Below are positions 19,063-28,869 of a DNA stretch of 64,000 nt, piece after piece. Within the stretch, counting starts at the first letter, position 1, and the number at the start of each line of letters is the position of its first letter. A model generated the notes under the pieces. The model did not search any database, had not been told where the DNA came from, and worked only from the letters and a program-made list of their open reading frames with translations. The translations under genes and the position numbers were made by a program. This DNA is from Mycolicibacterium sp. GF69 (GTDB taxonomy: Bacteria; Actinomycetota; Actinomycetes; Mycobacteriales; Mycobacteriaceae): NCBI RefSeq assembly GCF_003284965.1, contig NZ_QMEW01000007.1:124001-188000 (forward strand), in the 5' to 3' direction.

Positions 19063-19169
19063 CAAACTCCCTCAACCAACCTCGGTCAGGCCTATGGTCC
19101 CACGCGTTCGGGACATGGCGGCTCAGCGGTGTAAGCGATTCGGGTGGGCAAAGTAATCGTTGCGGGTTC

Positions 19170-20228
19170 TCAGCGCGCCGAATCCGCAACTTCAGCCTCA
19201 GCGGTCTCATCGACCACTGATGCCTCGTCGGCCTCGTCGGCGTCATCATCAGTTTCTTCGGATTCAATCGGCGCGGCGGCGTCCGTTTCGGCCTCCTCAT
19301 CGGACGGCCAGTTGGCGCGCCACTCTTCTTCGGTCACCTGTCCGAACGCCGTGGCGTCGAGTTCTTCCGGCACGTCGTCACCGCGCCGGGCGGCACTGAT
19401 CGCCTGCTCGGCGTGCCGGACCGCCGCCATGAACTCCAATACCGCCGACCGCAGCGTGTTCTCGGTGTCGCTGCCCACCCCCACGGCCACCGAGGTGATC
19501 GCCGGCGGGATCAGGTCCGCCGGCAGGTTTGCGGCAGTGACTCGCTCGATCACCTTCTGCGCCAACGCCAGAGCGGGTTGACCGGTCGGCACGTCGTCCA
19601 TTGTGGAGTTGCGCGTCTTCTCGAGGGCCTTACGTTGCTCCCACTGCGCCAGTTGTTCGTCCAGCGAGATCGGCTGACCGGCGAGCACGGCGGGTACGCG
19701 GTTGCCGAGCTTGCGCACCAGCGAATCGGCGACGTCATCGATGCCGAACGGATTCTGCGGTGCGTCTTCGGCGATGCGAGCGTGAAAGAGCACCTGCAAC
19801 AGCACGTCTCCGAGTTCATCGCGCAACGCGTACGCATCGCCGCTGTGCACGGCGTCGAAGACCTCGTACGTCTCCTCGAGCAGATAGCGTCGAAGCGAGT
19901 CGTGTGTCTGCTCGCTCTCCCACGGTCCGGCGGTGCGCAGTTTGTCCATCATCGCCACCGCGTCGACGAGCCGTTCCCCGGGAGCGGACTCGGGTGCGGA
20001 GATCACCTTGTCCCCGGCAGCCAGCCGCGCCTTGACCGCCGGGTGTTCCGGATCCGACGACAACAGCACGGGCGCATCGTCGCCGTCGTAGGCGGGCCGG
20101 GCCGCGGGCAATGACCACGGCACCTTGATCGGCATCTCCTCGGTGTACTGGACGTCACCGGCAAGGAGATCGATCGCGTCGACGGGGATCAGTGACGGAC
20201 GACGGGGGTCGACCAGCACGACGGTCAT
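19170..20228 (-). CDS. mazG: Nucleoside triphosphate pyrophosphohydrolase MazG
   Basis: The 352-residue enzyme hydrolyses (d)NTPs to NMPs and sanitises nucleotide pools. The catalytic core has E-E-T-Y-E-V-F-D-A (EExxE) followed by E-L-G-D-V-L-L-Q (ExxD), the metal-binding MazG signature, near residues 115-150. The ATG at 20228 is preferred over an upstream start at 20246. The last 45 residues are almost wholly acidic and alanine-rich (runs such as E-E-T-D-D-D-A-D-E-A-D-E), probably a disordered tail beyond the usual domain end. It corresponds to Rv1021, between mfd and lpqU. Confidence 0.9.
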   Translation of the reverse strand: MTVVLVDPRRPSLIPVDAIDLLAGDVQYTEEMPIKVPWSLPAARPAYDGDDAPVLLSSDPEHPAVKARLAAGDKVISAPESAPGERLVDAVAMMDKLRTAGPWESEQTHDSLRRYLLEETYEVFDAVHSGDAYALRDELGDVLLQVLFHARIAEDAPQNPFGIDDVADSLVRKLGNRVPAVLAGQPISLDEQLAQWEQRKALEKTRNSTMDDVPTGQPALALAQKVIERVTAANLPADLIPPAITSVAVGVGSDTENTLRSAVLEFMAAVRHAEQAISAARRGDDVPEELDATAFGQVTEEEWRANWPSDEEAETDAAAPIESEETDDDADEADEASVVDETAEAEVADSAR

Positions 20229-20370
20229 CGGGCCACACCCCCTCACGCATTTTCGAAGCGACCGCTGATCTCTCGGTTATACCAACATTGTCGGGCCCCG
20301 ACGCACCTGGTGAGAACCTGCAGCAGGTAGACCACGCGCCGGTTAGCCGTCACAGGTCGCCCGATCCGGC

Positions 20371-20404
20371 GATGGCCGCCCTGCCTGGACGGCAAGGCGG
20401 CCAT
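20371..20404 (-). terminator. Strong hairpin between the pentapeptide-repeat gene and mazG
   Basis: GATGGCCGCC at 20371-20380 is the exact reverse complement of GGCGGCCATC at 20395-20404, with a 14-base loop that can pair further (TGCC/GGCA). It lies 23 bases after the stop of the repeat-protein gene in the direction of transcription. No T-tract follows, so it is a candidate non-canonical mycobacterial terminator or mRNA-stabilising hairpin. Confidence 0.5.
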
Positions 20405-20427
20405 CGTGTCACATCCGGTTACTCGAC

Positions 20428-20967
20428 TCAGGACTCCGGCTCGAGCGGCCCGTCCGGGATCACCCAGTGGCCCGGCTTCTCGTCGAAGAACGGGTTGACG
20501 ATCCCGTTCACCTCGGGCAGCTTCTTCAGCTGTCCGGGCGGGATGCCGTAGAACGGGTTCGGGACCCCGTTGATGAACGCCGAGTTCTTCAGCTGGCCCG
20601 GCGGGATGTGTCCGTGCGGCAGCCTGAAGTAGCCGTCTACCTCAGGAAACTGCACCTGCGGCACGTTCACGTCGGGGAGGTTCACCTGGGGCACGTTCAC
20701 ATCCGGGACGTTGACGTTGGGAACGTTCACGTCAGGGACGTTCACGCCGGGCACGTTCACATCCGGGACGTTCACGCCGGGCACGTTCACATTCGGCACG
20801 TTGACGTCAGGCACCTTCACATCCGGGATGTGCACGTTCGGGACGGGAATCGGAGGCGGCTGCGGCACGTCCGGTTGGGCCTGCACGACACCTGCGCCCA
20901 GGCCGAGCGCGCCGAACCCGAGTGCACCGGTCATCGTCGTAGTCGCTGCCAACTTCTTGAAATTCAT
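20428..20967 (-). CDS. Secreted pentapeptide-repeat protein (13 x P-x-V-x-V)
   Basis: The 179-residue protein has a signal peptide (residues 1-30, ending A-G-V-V-Q-A). Residues 43-107 are 13 tandem five-residue units of the form P-[DNGQ]-V-N-V, and after that I-P-P-G-Q-L-K is repeated twice (121-127, 142-148), each followed by a G-x-x-N-P-F box. I do not recognise a characterised family. The proline at every fifth position suggests an extended, rod-like secreted or cell-wall polypeptide. GGAG lies six bases before the ATG. The gene sits between mazG and mfd, where M. tuberculosis has none, and has its own leader and flanking hairpins. Confidence 0.8.
   Translation of the reverse strand: MNFKKLAATTTMTGALGFGALGLGAGVVQAQPDVPQPPPIPVPNVHIPDVKVPDVNVPNVNVPGVNVPDVNVPGVNVPDVNVPNVNVPDVNVPQVNLPDVNVPQVQFPEVDGYFRLPHGHIPPGQLKNSAFINGVPNPFYGIPPGQLKKLPEVNGIVNPFFDEKPGHWVIPDGPLEPES
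20647..20841 (-). repeat. 15-bp tandem repeat encoding P-x-V-x-V units
   Basis: Thirteen consecutive 15-bp units, seen on the plus strand as variations of acgttcacgtcgggc, encode the pentapeptide array inside the secreted protein. The copies are nearly identical in the centre and degenerate toward both ends, as expected if slippage or unequal recombination changes copy number in the middle. Confidence 0.85.
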
Positions 20968-20999
20968 CAATGGCTCCTTCGCCTTGCGTCACCGCGACA

Positions 21000-21020
21000 C
21001 GCACCGAACACGTCGGTGCG
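21000..21020 (-). other. Leader hairpin upstream of the pentapeptide-repeat gene
   Basis: CGCACCGA (21000-21007) and TCGGTGCG (21013-21020) form an eight-pair stem with a five-base loop, about 35 bases before the start of the secreted repeat protein. It could be part of the 5' untranslated region or an operator. The rest of the 250-base gap to mfd shows no gene. Confidence 0.35.
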
Positions 21021-21223
21021 CTCGCGTGATGTTCGGTTTAGGAAATTGCTTAACCGCCGATGTCAGGCGGCCGACGCCTCCGGTTTGGACGACACCCTCG
21101 GTTCAAAGGCAAGCAACACCTTGACCCCCCGCTATGAATGTCGCATCGGCACACCGCACCGTTATCACCGGCATCTGGATCCGGCGGTGCCAAAGCGCCG
21201 AAAAACCGTGCCTCATCAGGCGC

Positions 21224-24200
21224 TCAGGCAGGCGAATTGCTGCCCGAAATTATGTCGACGCTCCCCTGCGGTTGCCCGTCGAGAGCCAACACCAGGTCGG
21301 CGACCATCTGGACGAGTTCGAGGTCGCGAATGCGCGGTGCGCCGACGCCGCTGCCGGCCCGCGGAATCGGCACCTGCACCGTCGAGGTGGTCGCCCGGTA
21401 GCCGGCGCTCGGATACATCCGCTTGAGCCGAAGTTGTTGTGAATCCATCAACTGCAACGGGGACAGCCGCACCGTCGACTCCGACACCGAGCTGACTTCG
21501 GTGATGCCGTAGGCCTTCAGTAACAACCGCAGCCGCGCCACGGCCACCAGGCGTTGCGCCGGCTCCGGCAGCGGGCCGTACCGGTCGACGAGCTCTTCGA
21601 CGACCGAGCCCACGGCGTCCTGATCCGCTGCCGACGCCAACCTGCGATAGCCCTCCAGCCGCAGTCGGTCACTGCCGATGTAGTCCGGCGGCAGGTGCGC
21701 ATCGACGGGCAGATCGATCCGCACGTCCTTCGGCTCCTCGGGTGCGGCAACGGTTTTACCGTCGGCGGCGGCTCGATACGCTTCCACAGCCTCACCGACC
21801 AGCCGCACATAGAGGTCGAAGCCGACGCCGGCCACGTGACCGGACTGCTCGGCGCCCAGCACGTTGCCCGCGCCGCGGATTTCCAGGTCTTTGAGGGCGA
21901 CGGCCATGCCCGCGCCGAGTTCGTTGTTCTGCGCGATGGTGGCCAACCGGTCGTAGGCCGTCTCGGTCAGCGGAACCTCCGGCGGATACAGGAAATACGC
22001 GTAGCCGCGCTCCCGGCTGCGCCCGACGCGCCCTCTGAGCTGGTGGAGCTGGGAGAGACCGAACGTGTCGGCGCGTTCGACGATCAGCGTGTTGGCGTTG
22101 GAGATGTCCAGGCCGGTCTCGACGATCGTCGTGCAGACCAGGATGTCGTACTCGCGGTTCCAGAATCCCTCGACAGTGCGCTCGAGCTGTTCCTCGGGCA
22201 TCTGGCCGTGCGCGACGACCACGCGTGCCTCGGGCACCAGTTCGGCCACCCGCGCCGCGGCCTGATCGATGGACCTGACCCGGTTGTGGATGTAGAACGC
22301 CTGCCCGTCACGCAGCAGCTCGCGGCGCAGCGCCGCGGCGATCTGCTTGTCGTCGTGTGGGCCGACGTAGGTCAGCACCGGGTAACGCTCCTCGGGCGGG
22401 GTGAGGATCGTCGACATCTCCCGGATGCCCGCAAGGCTCATCTCCAAGGTGCGCGGGATCGGGGTGGCGCTCATGGTCAGCACGTCGACATGGGTGCGCA
22501 TCGACTTGATGTGCTCTTTGTGCTCGACGCCGAAGCGCTGCTCCTCGTCGACCACCACCAGGCCGAGGTCTTTCCACGTCACACCCGTCTGCAGCAGCCG
22601 GTGGGTGCCGATCACGATGTCCACGCCGCCGTCCTTCATGCCCTCGAGCACCGCTTTGGACGCGGCGGGGGTGGTGAATCTGCTGAGGCCCTTCACGGTG
22701 ACGGGAAAGCCCGCCATCCGCTCGGAGAACGTCTGCAGGTGCTGATCGGCCAGCAGCGTCGTCGGCACCAGGACCGCGACCTGCTTGCCGTCCTGCACCG
22801 CCTTGAACGCCGCCCGCACCGCGATCTCGGTCTTGCCGTAACCGACGTCGCCGCAGATCACCCGGTCCATCGGGATGGGCTTTTCCATATCCGCTTTGAC
22901 CTCGGTGATCGCGGTCAGCTGGTCGATCGTCTCGGTGAAGCCGAACGCGTCCTCCATCTCGGCCTGCCACGGGCTGTCGGGGGCGAACGCGTGACCCGGT
23001 GAGGCCTGCCGCTTGGCGTAGAGCGAGACGAGTTCGGCGGCGATCTCGCGAACGGCGCGGCGCGCCTTGGTCTTCGTGTTCGTCCAGTCGCTGCCGCCGA
23101 GCCTCGAGAGCGTCGGCGACTCGCCGCCGACGTAGCGGGACAGCTGGTCCAGCGAATCCATCGGCACGTACAGCTTGTCGGTCCCGCCGCCGCGCTTGGA
23201 TGACGCGTACTCCAGCACCAGGTATTCGCGGCGGGCACCGCCCACGACGCGTTCGGTCATCTCGACGAATCGGCCGATGCCGTGCTGGTCGTGCACCACC
23301 AGGTCGCCCGCGGTGAGCGCCAGCGGGTCGACGACGTTGCGTCGCTTGGCGGCCAGCCGCTTGCCCTCGGTGGCGGCAGCGCGGTTGCCGGTGAGGTCGG
23401 TCTCGGTGATCACCACCAGGTTCGCGCCCGGGATCACCACACCGTCGTGCAGCGGGCCTTTGAGTACGCCGACGACGCCCTCTTTGAGCGCGATGCCGGG
23501 CTCCAAAAGCCCTGCGGGAACATCGGATTCGGCGAGCTGCTCGACGACGCGCTGCGCGGTGCCTGCGCCCGGGGTGACGATCGCTGCGTAGCCGCCGGTC
23601 GCGACGTGGGCGCGCAACATGGCGAAGATCTCGCTGATGTTGGCTTGCGAACCGCGCGCCGACGGCGCGGGCCGGATGTCGGCCTCGAAACCGGCCTCGT
23701 CGGACAGCTGGCTCAACGTCCACCACGGATGGTCGCCGGCACGGGCCGCGGCCCGCGCGTCGTCGAGTTCGACGAAGCCCGACGCGCCCAGCGCCTCGAG
23801 GTCGACCGGTGCATCTCCGCCGACTGCAGCAGCCGACCAGGAAGCTTCGAGGAACTCGCGGCCGGTCTTGATCAGGTCGGCCGCACGGGTGCGGACCTTC
23901 TCCGGATCGCAGATCAACAGCGGGGTACCCGCGGGCAGGTGCTCCGACAGCGTCGACAACTCGCCTGTCTTGAGCAGCGGCAACAGCGCTTCCATCCCGT
24001 CGACGGGAATGCCCTCGGCGAGCTTTGCCAACATGTCGGGCACGCTGCCGGGCAGGGTGTTCTCCTGTACAGGATGCTCGTGGGCCAGCTCGACGGCACG
24101 TTTGCGCACGTCCTCGGTCAGCAGCACCTCGCGGCATGGCACGGCGATCACGGTGTCGACTTCGATCTCGGGGATCGACCGCTGATCGGCGACCGAAAAC

Positions 24201-24859
24201 ATCCGCATCTCGGAGACCTCGTCGCCCCAGAACTCGACGCGCACCGGATGCTCGTAGGTCGGCGGGAAGAGGTCGAGAATGCCGCCGCGCACCGCGAACT
24301 CACCACGCTTGCCGACCATGTCGACGCGGGTGTAGGCGAGTTCGACCAGCCGCGCGATCAGGCCGTCGAAATCCGCCTCCTGTCCGACCGTGAGCGTCAC
24401 CGGCTGCACGTCGGCCACGTCGGGCGCCATCGGCTGCAGCAGCGACCTTGCGGTGGTGACCACCACGCGCGGTGGCGGGCCGAGACGCTCGTCGTCGGGA
24501 TGAGTCAGCCTGCGCAGCAACATCAACCGCGCGCCCACGGTGTCGACGCCGGGAGACAGCCGTTCGTGCGGCAGCGTCTCCCAGGACGGGAACATCGCGA
24601 CGGCGTCGCCGAACACGCCGCGAAGTTCGGCGGTCAGGTCATCGGCTTCGCGCCCGGTCGCGGTGACCACGAGCAGCGTCCCGGTCTGCGCGAGCGCGCA
24701 CGCGACGAACACCCGCGCACTGGCCGGGCCGATGATGGCGAGATCGGCGGGCCTGTCGGCGGCACGGCGCGAGATCTCGGCAAGGGAGGGATCTCGTAGC
24801 GCAAGCTCGACAAGCCCAGCGATCGGGGTTGGGACAGAACGGGTCCCCGATGCGGTCAT
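21224..24859 (-). CDS. mfd: Transcription-repair coupling factor Mfd
   Basis: The 1211-residue ATP-dependent translocase removes RNA polymerase stalled at lesions and recruits UvrA. In order it has a UvrB-like N-terminal module, the CarD-like RNA-polymerase interaction domain (around residues 500-570, containing [14 protein letters not shown]), helicase motifs G-D-V-G-Y-G-K-T-E (Walker A) and D-E-E-Q-R-F-G-V (motif II), R-G-R-V-G-R-S motif VI, and the C-terminal TRCF domain. Length and order are normal. The ATG at 24859 begins the conserved sequence. Equivalent to Rv1020. Confidence 0.96.
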   Translation of the reverse strand: MTASGTRSVPTPIAGLVELALRDPSLAEISRRAADRPADLAIIGPASARVFVACALAQTGTLLVVTATGREADDLTAELRGVFGDAVAMFPSWETLPHERLSPGVDTVGARLMLLRRLTHPDDERLGPPPRVVVTTARSLLQPMAPDVADVQPVTLTVGQEADFDGLIARLVELAYTRVDMVGKRGEFAVRGGILDLFPPTYEHPVRVEFWGDEVSEMRMFSVADQRSIPEIEVDTVIAVPCREVLLTEDVRKRAVELAHEHPVQENTLPGSVPDMLAKLAEGIPVDGMEALLPLLKTGELSTLSEHLPAGTPLLICDPEKVRTRAADLIKTGREFLEASWSAAAVGGDAPVDLEALGASGFVELDDARAAARAGDHPWWTLSQLSDEAGFEADIRPAPSARGSQANISEIFAMLRAHVATGGYAAIVTPGAGTAQRVVEQLAESDVPAGLLEPGIALKEGVVGVLKGPLHDGVVIPGANLVVITETDLTGNRAAATEGKRLAAKRRNVVDPLALTAGDLVVHDQHGIGRFVEMTERVVGGARREYLVLEYASSKRGGGTDKLYVPMDSLDQLSRYVGGESPTLSRLGGSDWTNTKTKARRAVREIAAELVSLYAKRQASPGHAFAPDSPWQAEMEDAFGFTETIDQLTAITEVKADMEKPIPMDRVICGDVGYGKTEIAVRAAFKAVQDGKQVAVLVPTTLLADQHLQTFSERMAGFPVTVKGLSRFTTPAASKAVLEGMKDGGVDIVIGTHRLLQTGVTWKDLGLVVVDEEQRFGVEHKEHIKSMRTHVDVLTMSATPIPRTLEMSLAGIREMSTILTPPEERYPVLTYVGPHDDKQIAAALRRELLRDGQAFYIHNRVRSIDQAAARVAELVPEARVVVAHGQMPEEQLERTVEGFWNREYDILVCTTIVETGLDISNANTLIVERADTFGLSQLHQLRGRVGRSRERGYAYFLYPPEVPLTETAYDRLATIAQNNELGAGMAVALKDLEIRGAGNVLGAEQSGHVAGVGFDLYVRLVGEAVEAYRAAADGKTVAAPEEPKDVRIDLPVDAHLPPDYIGSDRLRLEGYRRLASAADQDAVGSVVEELVDRYGPLPEPAQRLVAVARLRLLLKAYGITEVSSVSESTVRLSPLQLMDSQQLRLKRMYPSAGYRATTSTVQVPIPRAGSGVGAPRIRDLELVQMVADLVLALDGQPQGSVDIISGSNSPA

Positions 24860-24906
24860 GATGCTTCCATCCTAAGTGGAGCGGCGAACTGCATGCGTGC
24901 GCGCCC

Positions 24907-24960
24907 AGACCGACGTAATGGCGGGGAGGCGCCGGCGAAATCGACCAAAACGTCGGTCTC
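24907..24960. other. 10-bp inverted repeat upstream of mfd
   Basis: AGACCGACGT (24907-24916) is matched by ACGTCGGTCT (24950-24959), separated by 33 bases, in the gap between mfd and tetR. It could be a regulatory site for the neighbouring TetR protein or an RNA hairpin. No other feature is seen in this 157-base gap. Confidence 0.3.
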
Positions 24961-25016
24961 GGCGCTAGGCGGCAGGCGCGTCGCCCCGGCGATAGGCGCC
25001 GCTCGGCGGCAGGCGG

Positions 25017-25664
25017 TTATTCGTCGAGCAGCGGCGGATCGTCCTCGAGGTGCATCAGCCCGTTCCAGCACAGGTTGACCAGATGCGCGGCCACCACTTC
25101 CTTCTTGGGCTCGCGGACATCGAGCCACCACTGCGCGGTCATCGACACCGACCCGACCAACGCCTGGGCGTACAGCGGCGCCATCTCGGGGTCCAGGCCG
25201 CGGCGGGAGAAGTCGCCGGCCAGGATCGAGGACACCTGGTTGACGGCCTCGTTGAGCAGCGTCGAGTAGGTGCCGCCGGACGTGATCGCCGCCGGGGAGT
25301 CGCGGATGAGGATGCGAAACCCGTCGGTGCGCTCGTCGACGTAGGTCAGCAGGGCGAGCGCGACCCGTTCGATGCGCAGCCGGGAGCGGTTGTTGGTCAT
25401 CCGCGTCAGCGACGAGGTGATCCCGTCGAGCAACGCCGACATCTCGCGGTCCACGACCACCGCGTACAGCCCTTCCTTACCGCCGAAGTGCTCGTAGACG
25501 ACGGGTTTGGAGACGTTGGCGCGCTGCGCGATCTCCTCGATCGAGGTGCCCTCGTAGCCGCGCTCGGCGAACAGCGAGCGGGCGACGTCGATGAGCTGGT
25601 GACGCCGCTCGGCACCCGTCATCCGCGCCCGCGGCGGACGCACCTCTTTGTCGAATGCGGCCAC
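25017..25664 (-). CDS. TetR family transcriptional regulator (Rv1019-like)
   Basis: The 215-residue protein has a typical N-terminal TetR DNA-binding domain: A-R-S-L-F-A-E-R-G-Y-E-G-T-S-I-E-E-I-A then V-S-K-P-V-V-Y-E-H-F-G-G-K-E (residues 28-63). The C-terminal domain is an all-helical ligand/dimer domain with unknown ligand. It lies between mfd and the tRNA-Gln/glmU segment as Rv1019 does. A -10 box TAGCCT seven bases before the GTG start indicates a leaderless transcript. Its own operator is not evident. Confidence 0.88.
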   Translation of the reverse strand: MAAFDKEVRPPRARMTGAERRHQLIDVARSLFAERGYEGTSIEEIAQRANVSKPVVYEHFGGKEGLYAVVVDREMSALLDGITSSLTRMTNNRSRLRIERVALALLTYVDERTDGFRILIRDSPAAITSGGTYSTLLNEAVNQVSSILAGDFSRRGLDPEMAPLYAQALVGSVSMTAQWWLDVREPKKEVVAAHLVNLCWNGLMHLEDDPPLLDE

Positions 25665-25671
25665 GGTAGTC

Positions 25672-25677
25672 AGGCTA
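25672..25677 (-). promoter_or_regulatory. -10 box TAGCCT, leaderless promoter of tetR
   Basis: On the minus strand TAGCCT is followed by seven bases and the GTG start at 25664. It fits the mycobacterial TANNNT -10 consensus and the leaderless spacing. Confidence 0.5.
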
Positions 25678-25798
25678 GTTGGTTGGACGTCGGGCGACGA
25701 TCAAGCGGCGCGGAACGAGCCGCGATTGTGGGGGCACCTCCCACGCGGAGCGCAGGGGGACAAGCCCGACCATTGCACTAGCATCACGTGGTGATCGA

Positions 25799-25870
25799 TC
25801 CGTCGTGGTGTAATCGGCAGCACCTCTGATTTTGGTTCAGATAGTTCAGGTTCGAGTCCTGGCGACGGAG
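25799..25870 (+). tRNA. tRNA-Gln (anticodon TTG)
   Basis: A full cloverleaf is seen: acceptor arms TCCGTCG (25799-25805) and CGACGGA (25863-25869), discriminator G, a D arm with GGTGTAATCGGC, an anticodon stem TCTGA/TCAGA enclosing the loop TTTTGGT (anticodon TTG), and a T arm GTTCGAGTC. The CCA end is not encoded (CAA follows). It reads CAA glutamine codons. It sits about 90 bases before glmU as in related mycobacteria. Confidence 0.95.
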
Positions 25871-25960
25871 CAAACAGCCTGAGGTCGCGACTGCGCGCTT
25901 CCATACGGGGCCATCGACGTGTCGCGTATGAAACCGCACATTCGATAGGCAGGAGACCGG

Positions 25961-27439
25961 ATGACGGCAACTACCGACGCTGCGGTGGTCGTGCTCGCGG
26001 CCGGCGCGGGAACCCGGATGCGCTCCGACACCCCTAAGGTGCTGCACCCGCTGGCCGGGCGCAGCATGCTCGCGCATGCGCTGCACGCGGTGGCCAAAGT
26101 GGCGCCTGCGCACCTGGTCGTCGTGGTCGGCAACGACCGCGAGCGGGTGACGCCCGCGGTCGAACAACTGGCCACCGAACTCGGCCGGAGCATCGACACC
26201 GCGGTGCAGGAGCAGCAGCTGGGCACCGGACACGCCGTCGGATGCGGGCTGACCGCGCTGCCCTCCGAATTCGCCGGCGTCGTGGTGGTCACCTCCGGCG
26301 ACGTGCCTCTCCTCGACGCCGACACCCTGGCCGAGCTGATCAGCACGCACAACGCGCGGCCCACCGCGGCGACCGTACTGACCACCACGCTCCCCGATCC
26401 GACGGGCTACGGCCGCATCCTGCGCACCCAGGACGGCGAGGTCATCGGCATCGTCGAGCAGGCCGACGCCACCCCGTCGCAGCAGGCGATCACCGAGGTC
26501 AACGCCGGGGTCTATGCGTTCGACATCGCCGCGCTGCGGTCCGCGTTGAGCCGGCTGCGCTCGGACAACGCCCAGCAGGAGCAGTACCTGACCGACGTCA
26601 TCTCGATCGTTCGCTCCGACGGCCACGTCGTGCGGGCCAAGCACGTCGACGACTCCACCCTGGTCGCCGGGGTCAACGACCGCGTGCAGTTGGCCGATCT
26701 GGGTGCCGAATTGAACCGACGCATCGTCGCCGCGCACCAGCGGGCCGGCGTGACGGTCGTCGACCCGGCCACCACATGGATCGACGTCGACGTGACCATC
26801 GGCCGCGACACCGCCGTCTATCCCGGCACCCAGCTGCTCGGCGCCACCAGCATCGGTGCGCACTGCCAAATCGGCCCGGACACCACACTGACCGACGTCA
26901 CCGTCGGCGACAACGCGACCGTCGTGCGTACCCACGGCGGACAGGCCGTGATCGGCGCCGGCGCTGCCGTCGGCCCGTTCGCCTATCTGCGCCCGGGCAC
27001 CGTGCTCGGCGCCGACGGCAAGCTCGGCGCGTTCGTCGAGACCAAGAACTCGACCATCGGCGCGGGCACCAAGGTGCCGCACCTGACCTACGTCGGCGAC
27101 GCCGACATCGGCGAGCACAGCAACATCGGCGCGTCGAGCGTGTTCGTCAACTACGACGGCGAGACTAAGAGCCGCACCACGATCGGCTCGCACGTGCGCA
27201 CCGGGTCGGACAACATGTTCGTCGCGCCGGTCAGCGTCGGCGACGGCGCCTACACCGGCGCGGGAACCGTCGTGCGCGACGATGTGCCGCCCGGTGCGCT
27301 GGCGGTCTCGGCGGGCCCGCAGCGCAACATCGAGGGCTGGGTCTCGCGCAAACGGCCGGGCTCAACGTCAGACGATGCGGCCCGGCGCGCGCTCGCCGAA
27401 CCCGCACACCCCGACCCCGACGACGCCGAGAGGCAGTGA
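25961..27439 (+). CDS. glmU: Bifunctional GlmU (UDP-GlcNAc pyrophosphorylase / GlcN-1-P acetyltransferase)
   Basis: The 492-residue enzyme makes UDP-N-acetylglucosamine for peptidoglycan. The N-terminal uridyltransferase has [18 protein letters not shown] (residues 11-28), and the C-terminal left-handed beta helix has many hexapeptide repeats and the acetyltransferase segment E-T-K-N-S-T-I-G with H-L-T-Y-V-G-D-A. The last 30 residues are a mycobacteria-type extension. An AGGAG motif lies seven bases before the ATG. prs follows about 100 bases later on the same strand, as in M. tuberculosis. Confidence 0.97.
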   Translation: MTATTDAAVVVLAAGAGTRMRSDTPKVLHPLAGRSMLAHALHAVAKVAPAHLVVVVGNDRERVTPAVEQLATELGRSIDTAVQEQQLGTGHAVGCGLTALPSEFAGVVVVTSGDVPLLDADTLAELISTHNARPTAATVLTTTLPDPTGYGRILRTQDGEVIGIVEQADATPSQQAITEVNAGVYAFDIAALRSALSRLRSDNAQQEQYLTDVISIVRSDGHVVRAKHVDDSTLVAGVNDRVQLADLGAELNRRIVAAHQRAGVTVVDPATTWIDVDVTIGRDTAVYPGTQLLGATSIGAHCQIGPDTTLTDVTVGDNATVVRTHGGQAVIGAGAAVGPFAYLRPGTVLGADGKLGAFVETKNSTIGAGTKVPHLTYVGDADIGEHSNIGASSVFVNYDGETKSRTTIGSHVRTGSDNMFVAPVSVGDGAYTGAGTVVRDDVPPGALAVSAGPQRNIEGWVSRKRPGSTSDDAARRALAEPAHPDPDDAERQ

Positions 27440-27539
27440 GCCCACCGGCGAATGTTCACGATCTGGCCACCCGGCCACGGGTAGGGCGTGAGGCTACGTA
27501 CGATTGGGCGGTATCGATCCCCGACCTTGAGGGCGCACT

Positions 27540-28520
27540 GTGGGCACCGAGTGGACCGACAACCGCAAAAATTTGATGTTGTTCTCGGGTCGGGCGCACC
27601 CCGAACTCGCTGAGCAGGTTGCCAAGGAACTCGACGTACCCGTGACGGCACAGACCGCACGCGACTTCGCCAATGGCGAAATCTTCGTCCGGTTCGACGA
27701 GTCCGTCCGCGGCTGCGACGCGTTCGTACTGCAGAGTCATCCGGCACCGCTGAACCAGCACCTGATGGAACAGCTGATCATGATCGACGCGCTCAAGCGT
27801 GGCAGCGCCAAGCGCATCACCGCGATCGTGCCGTTCTATCCGTACGCCAGGCAGGACAAGAAGCACCGCGGCCGCGAACCGATCTCCGCCCGACTGGTCG
27901 CCGACCTGCTCAAGACCGCCGGCGCTGACCGGATCGTCACCGTCGATCTGCACACCGACCAGATCCAGGGCTTCTTCGACGGCCCGGTCGACCACATGCG
28001 GGCGCAGAAGCTGCTCACCGGGTACATCGCCGAGAACTACGCCCACCACGACATGGTGGTCGTCTCGCCGGACTCCGGCCGGGTCCGCGTCGCCGAGAAA
28101 TGGGCGGATTCCCTCGGCGGTGTACCGCTCGCGTTCATCCACAAGACCCGCGATCCGCTGAAGCCGAACGAGGTGGTGTCCAACCGCGTCGTCGGCGACG
28201 TGCGGGGCAAGACCTGCGTGCTCACCGACGACATGATCGATACCGGCGGCACCATCGCCGGCGCGGTCAAACTGCTCAAACAGGACGGCGCGGGTGACGT
28301 GATCATCGCGGCCACCCATGGTGTCCTGTCGGATCCCGCGCGCGACCGGCTGGCCGAATGCGGGGCCTGCGAGGTGATCGTCACCAACACGCTGCCGATC
28401 GGTGAGGACAAATGCTTCGCCCAGTTGACCGTGTTGTCGATCGCACCGCTGCTGGCCAACACGATCCGCGCCGTCTTCGACAACGGTTCGGTCACCAGCC
28501 TGTTCGACGGGTCGGCCTGA
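27540..28520 (+). CDS. prs: Ribose-phosphate pyrophosphokinase
   Basis: The 326-residue PRPP synthetase transfers pyrophosphate from ATP to ribose 5-phosphate for nucleotide, histidine and arabinan synthesis. The PRPP-binding loop is C-V-L-T-D-D-M-I-D-T-G-G-T (residues 222-234), and the catalytic flexible loop region has Y-A-R-Q-D-K-K-H-R-G-R-E-P-I-S-A. The GTG start has GAGGG just upstream. An ArsC-like gene starts one base after its stop, so the two and lpqT are likely one transcript. Confidence 0.96.
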   Translation: MGTEWTDNRKNLMLFSGRAHPELAEQVAKELDVPVTAQTARDFANGEIFVRFDESVRGCDAFVLQSHPAPLNQHLMEQLIMIDALKRGSAKRITAIVPFYPYARQDKKHRGREPISARLVADLLKTAGADRIVTVDLHTDQIQGFFDGPVDHMRAQKLLTGYIAENYAHHDMVVVSPDSGRVRVAEKWADSLGGVPLAFIHKTRDPLKPNEVVSNRVVGDVRGKTCVLTDDMIDTGGTIAGAVKLLKQDGAGDVIIAATHGVLSDPARDRLAECGACEVIVTNTLPIGEDKCFAQLTVLSIAPLLANTIRAVFDNGSVTSLFDGSA

Positions 28521-28521
28521 C

Positions 28522-28869
28522 ATGTCGGACGGCGCGACGATTTTCCACAACCCGAAGTGCTCGACTTCGCGCAAGACGCTAGACCTGTTGCGAGAGAACG
28601 GGATCGAGCCCGAAATCGTCCAGTATCTGAAGTCTCCGCCGACGCGCGCCGAACTGGAGAAGATGATCTCCGATGCCGGCATCGACGTTCGGACCGCCGT
28701 GCGCAAGCGGGAGTCCCGCTATGCCGAACTGGGTCTCGCTGATGCCAGCGACGACGAGCTTCTCGACGCGATGGCCGCGAACCCGATCCTGATCGAGCGG
28801 CCGTTCGTGAGCACTGCGAAGGGCACCCGACTGGCCCGGCCGATCGACGCGGTCCACGAGATTCTGTGA
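28522..28869 (+). CDS. ArsC/Spx-fold arsenate reductase-like protein
   Basis: The 115-residue thioredoxin-fold protein has the glutaredoxin-linked ArsC signature N-P-K-C-S-T-S-R-K-T near residue 11-20, with a single redox-active cysteine, and the later arginine-containing F-V-S-T-A-K-G-T-R-L-A-R-P. Such proteins reduce arsenate in some bacteria; in others the chromosomal copy has no arsenic link. No ars genes are nearby, so the role here is uncertain. It begins one base after prs and overlaps lpqT by four bases (GTGA). Confidence 0.85.
   Translation: MSDGATIFHNPKCSTSRKTLDLLRENGIEPEIVQYLKSPPTRAELEKMISDAGIDVRTAVRKRESRYAELGLADASDDELLDAMAANPILIERPFVSTAKGTRLARPIDAVHEIL

Noticed and set aside
20400..20425. 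TGTCACA near 20408 resembling an ECF41 -35 element
   Set aside because: No TGTC or CGTC lies at the proper 16-17 base distance, and no target gene follows in the right orientation.
20647..20841. Short regular DNA repeats that look like a CRISPR array
   Set aside because: The 15-bp units are contiguous without spacers and lie in frame within a signal-peptide-bearing gene; no cas gene is near.
23282..24799. Long plus-strand open frame opposite mfd
   Set aside because: Same shadow effect; the minus strand encodes full-length Mfd with all motifs.
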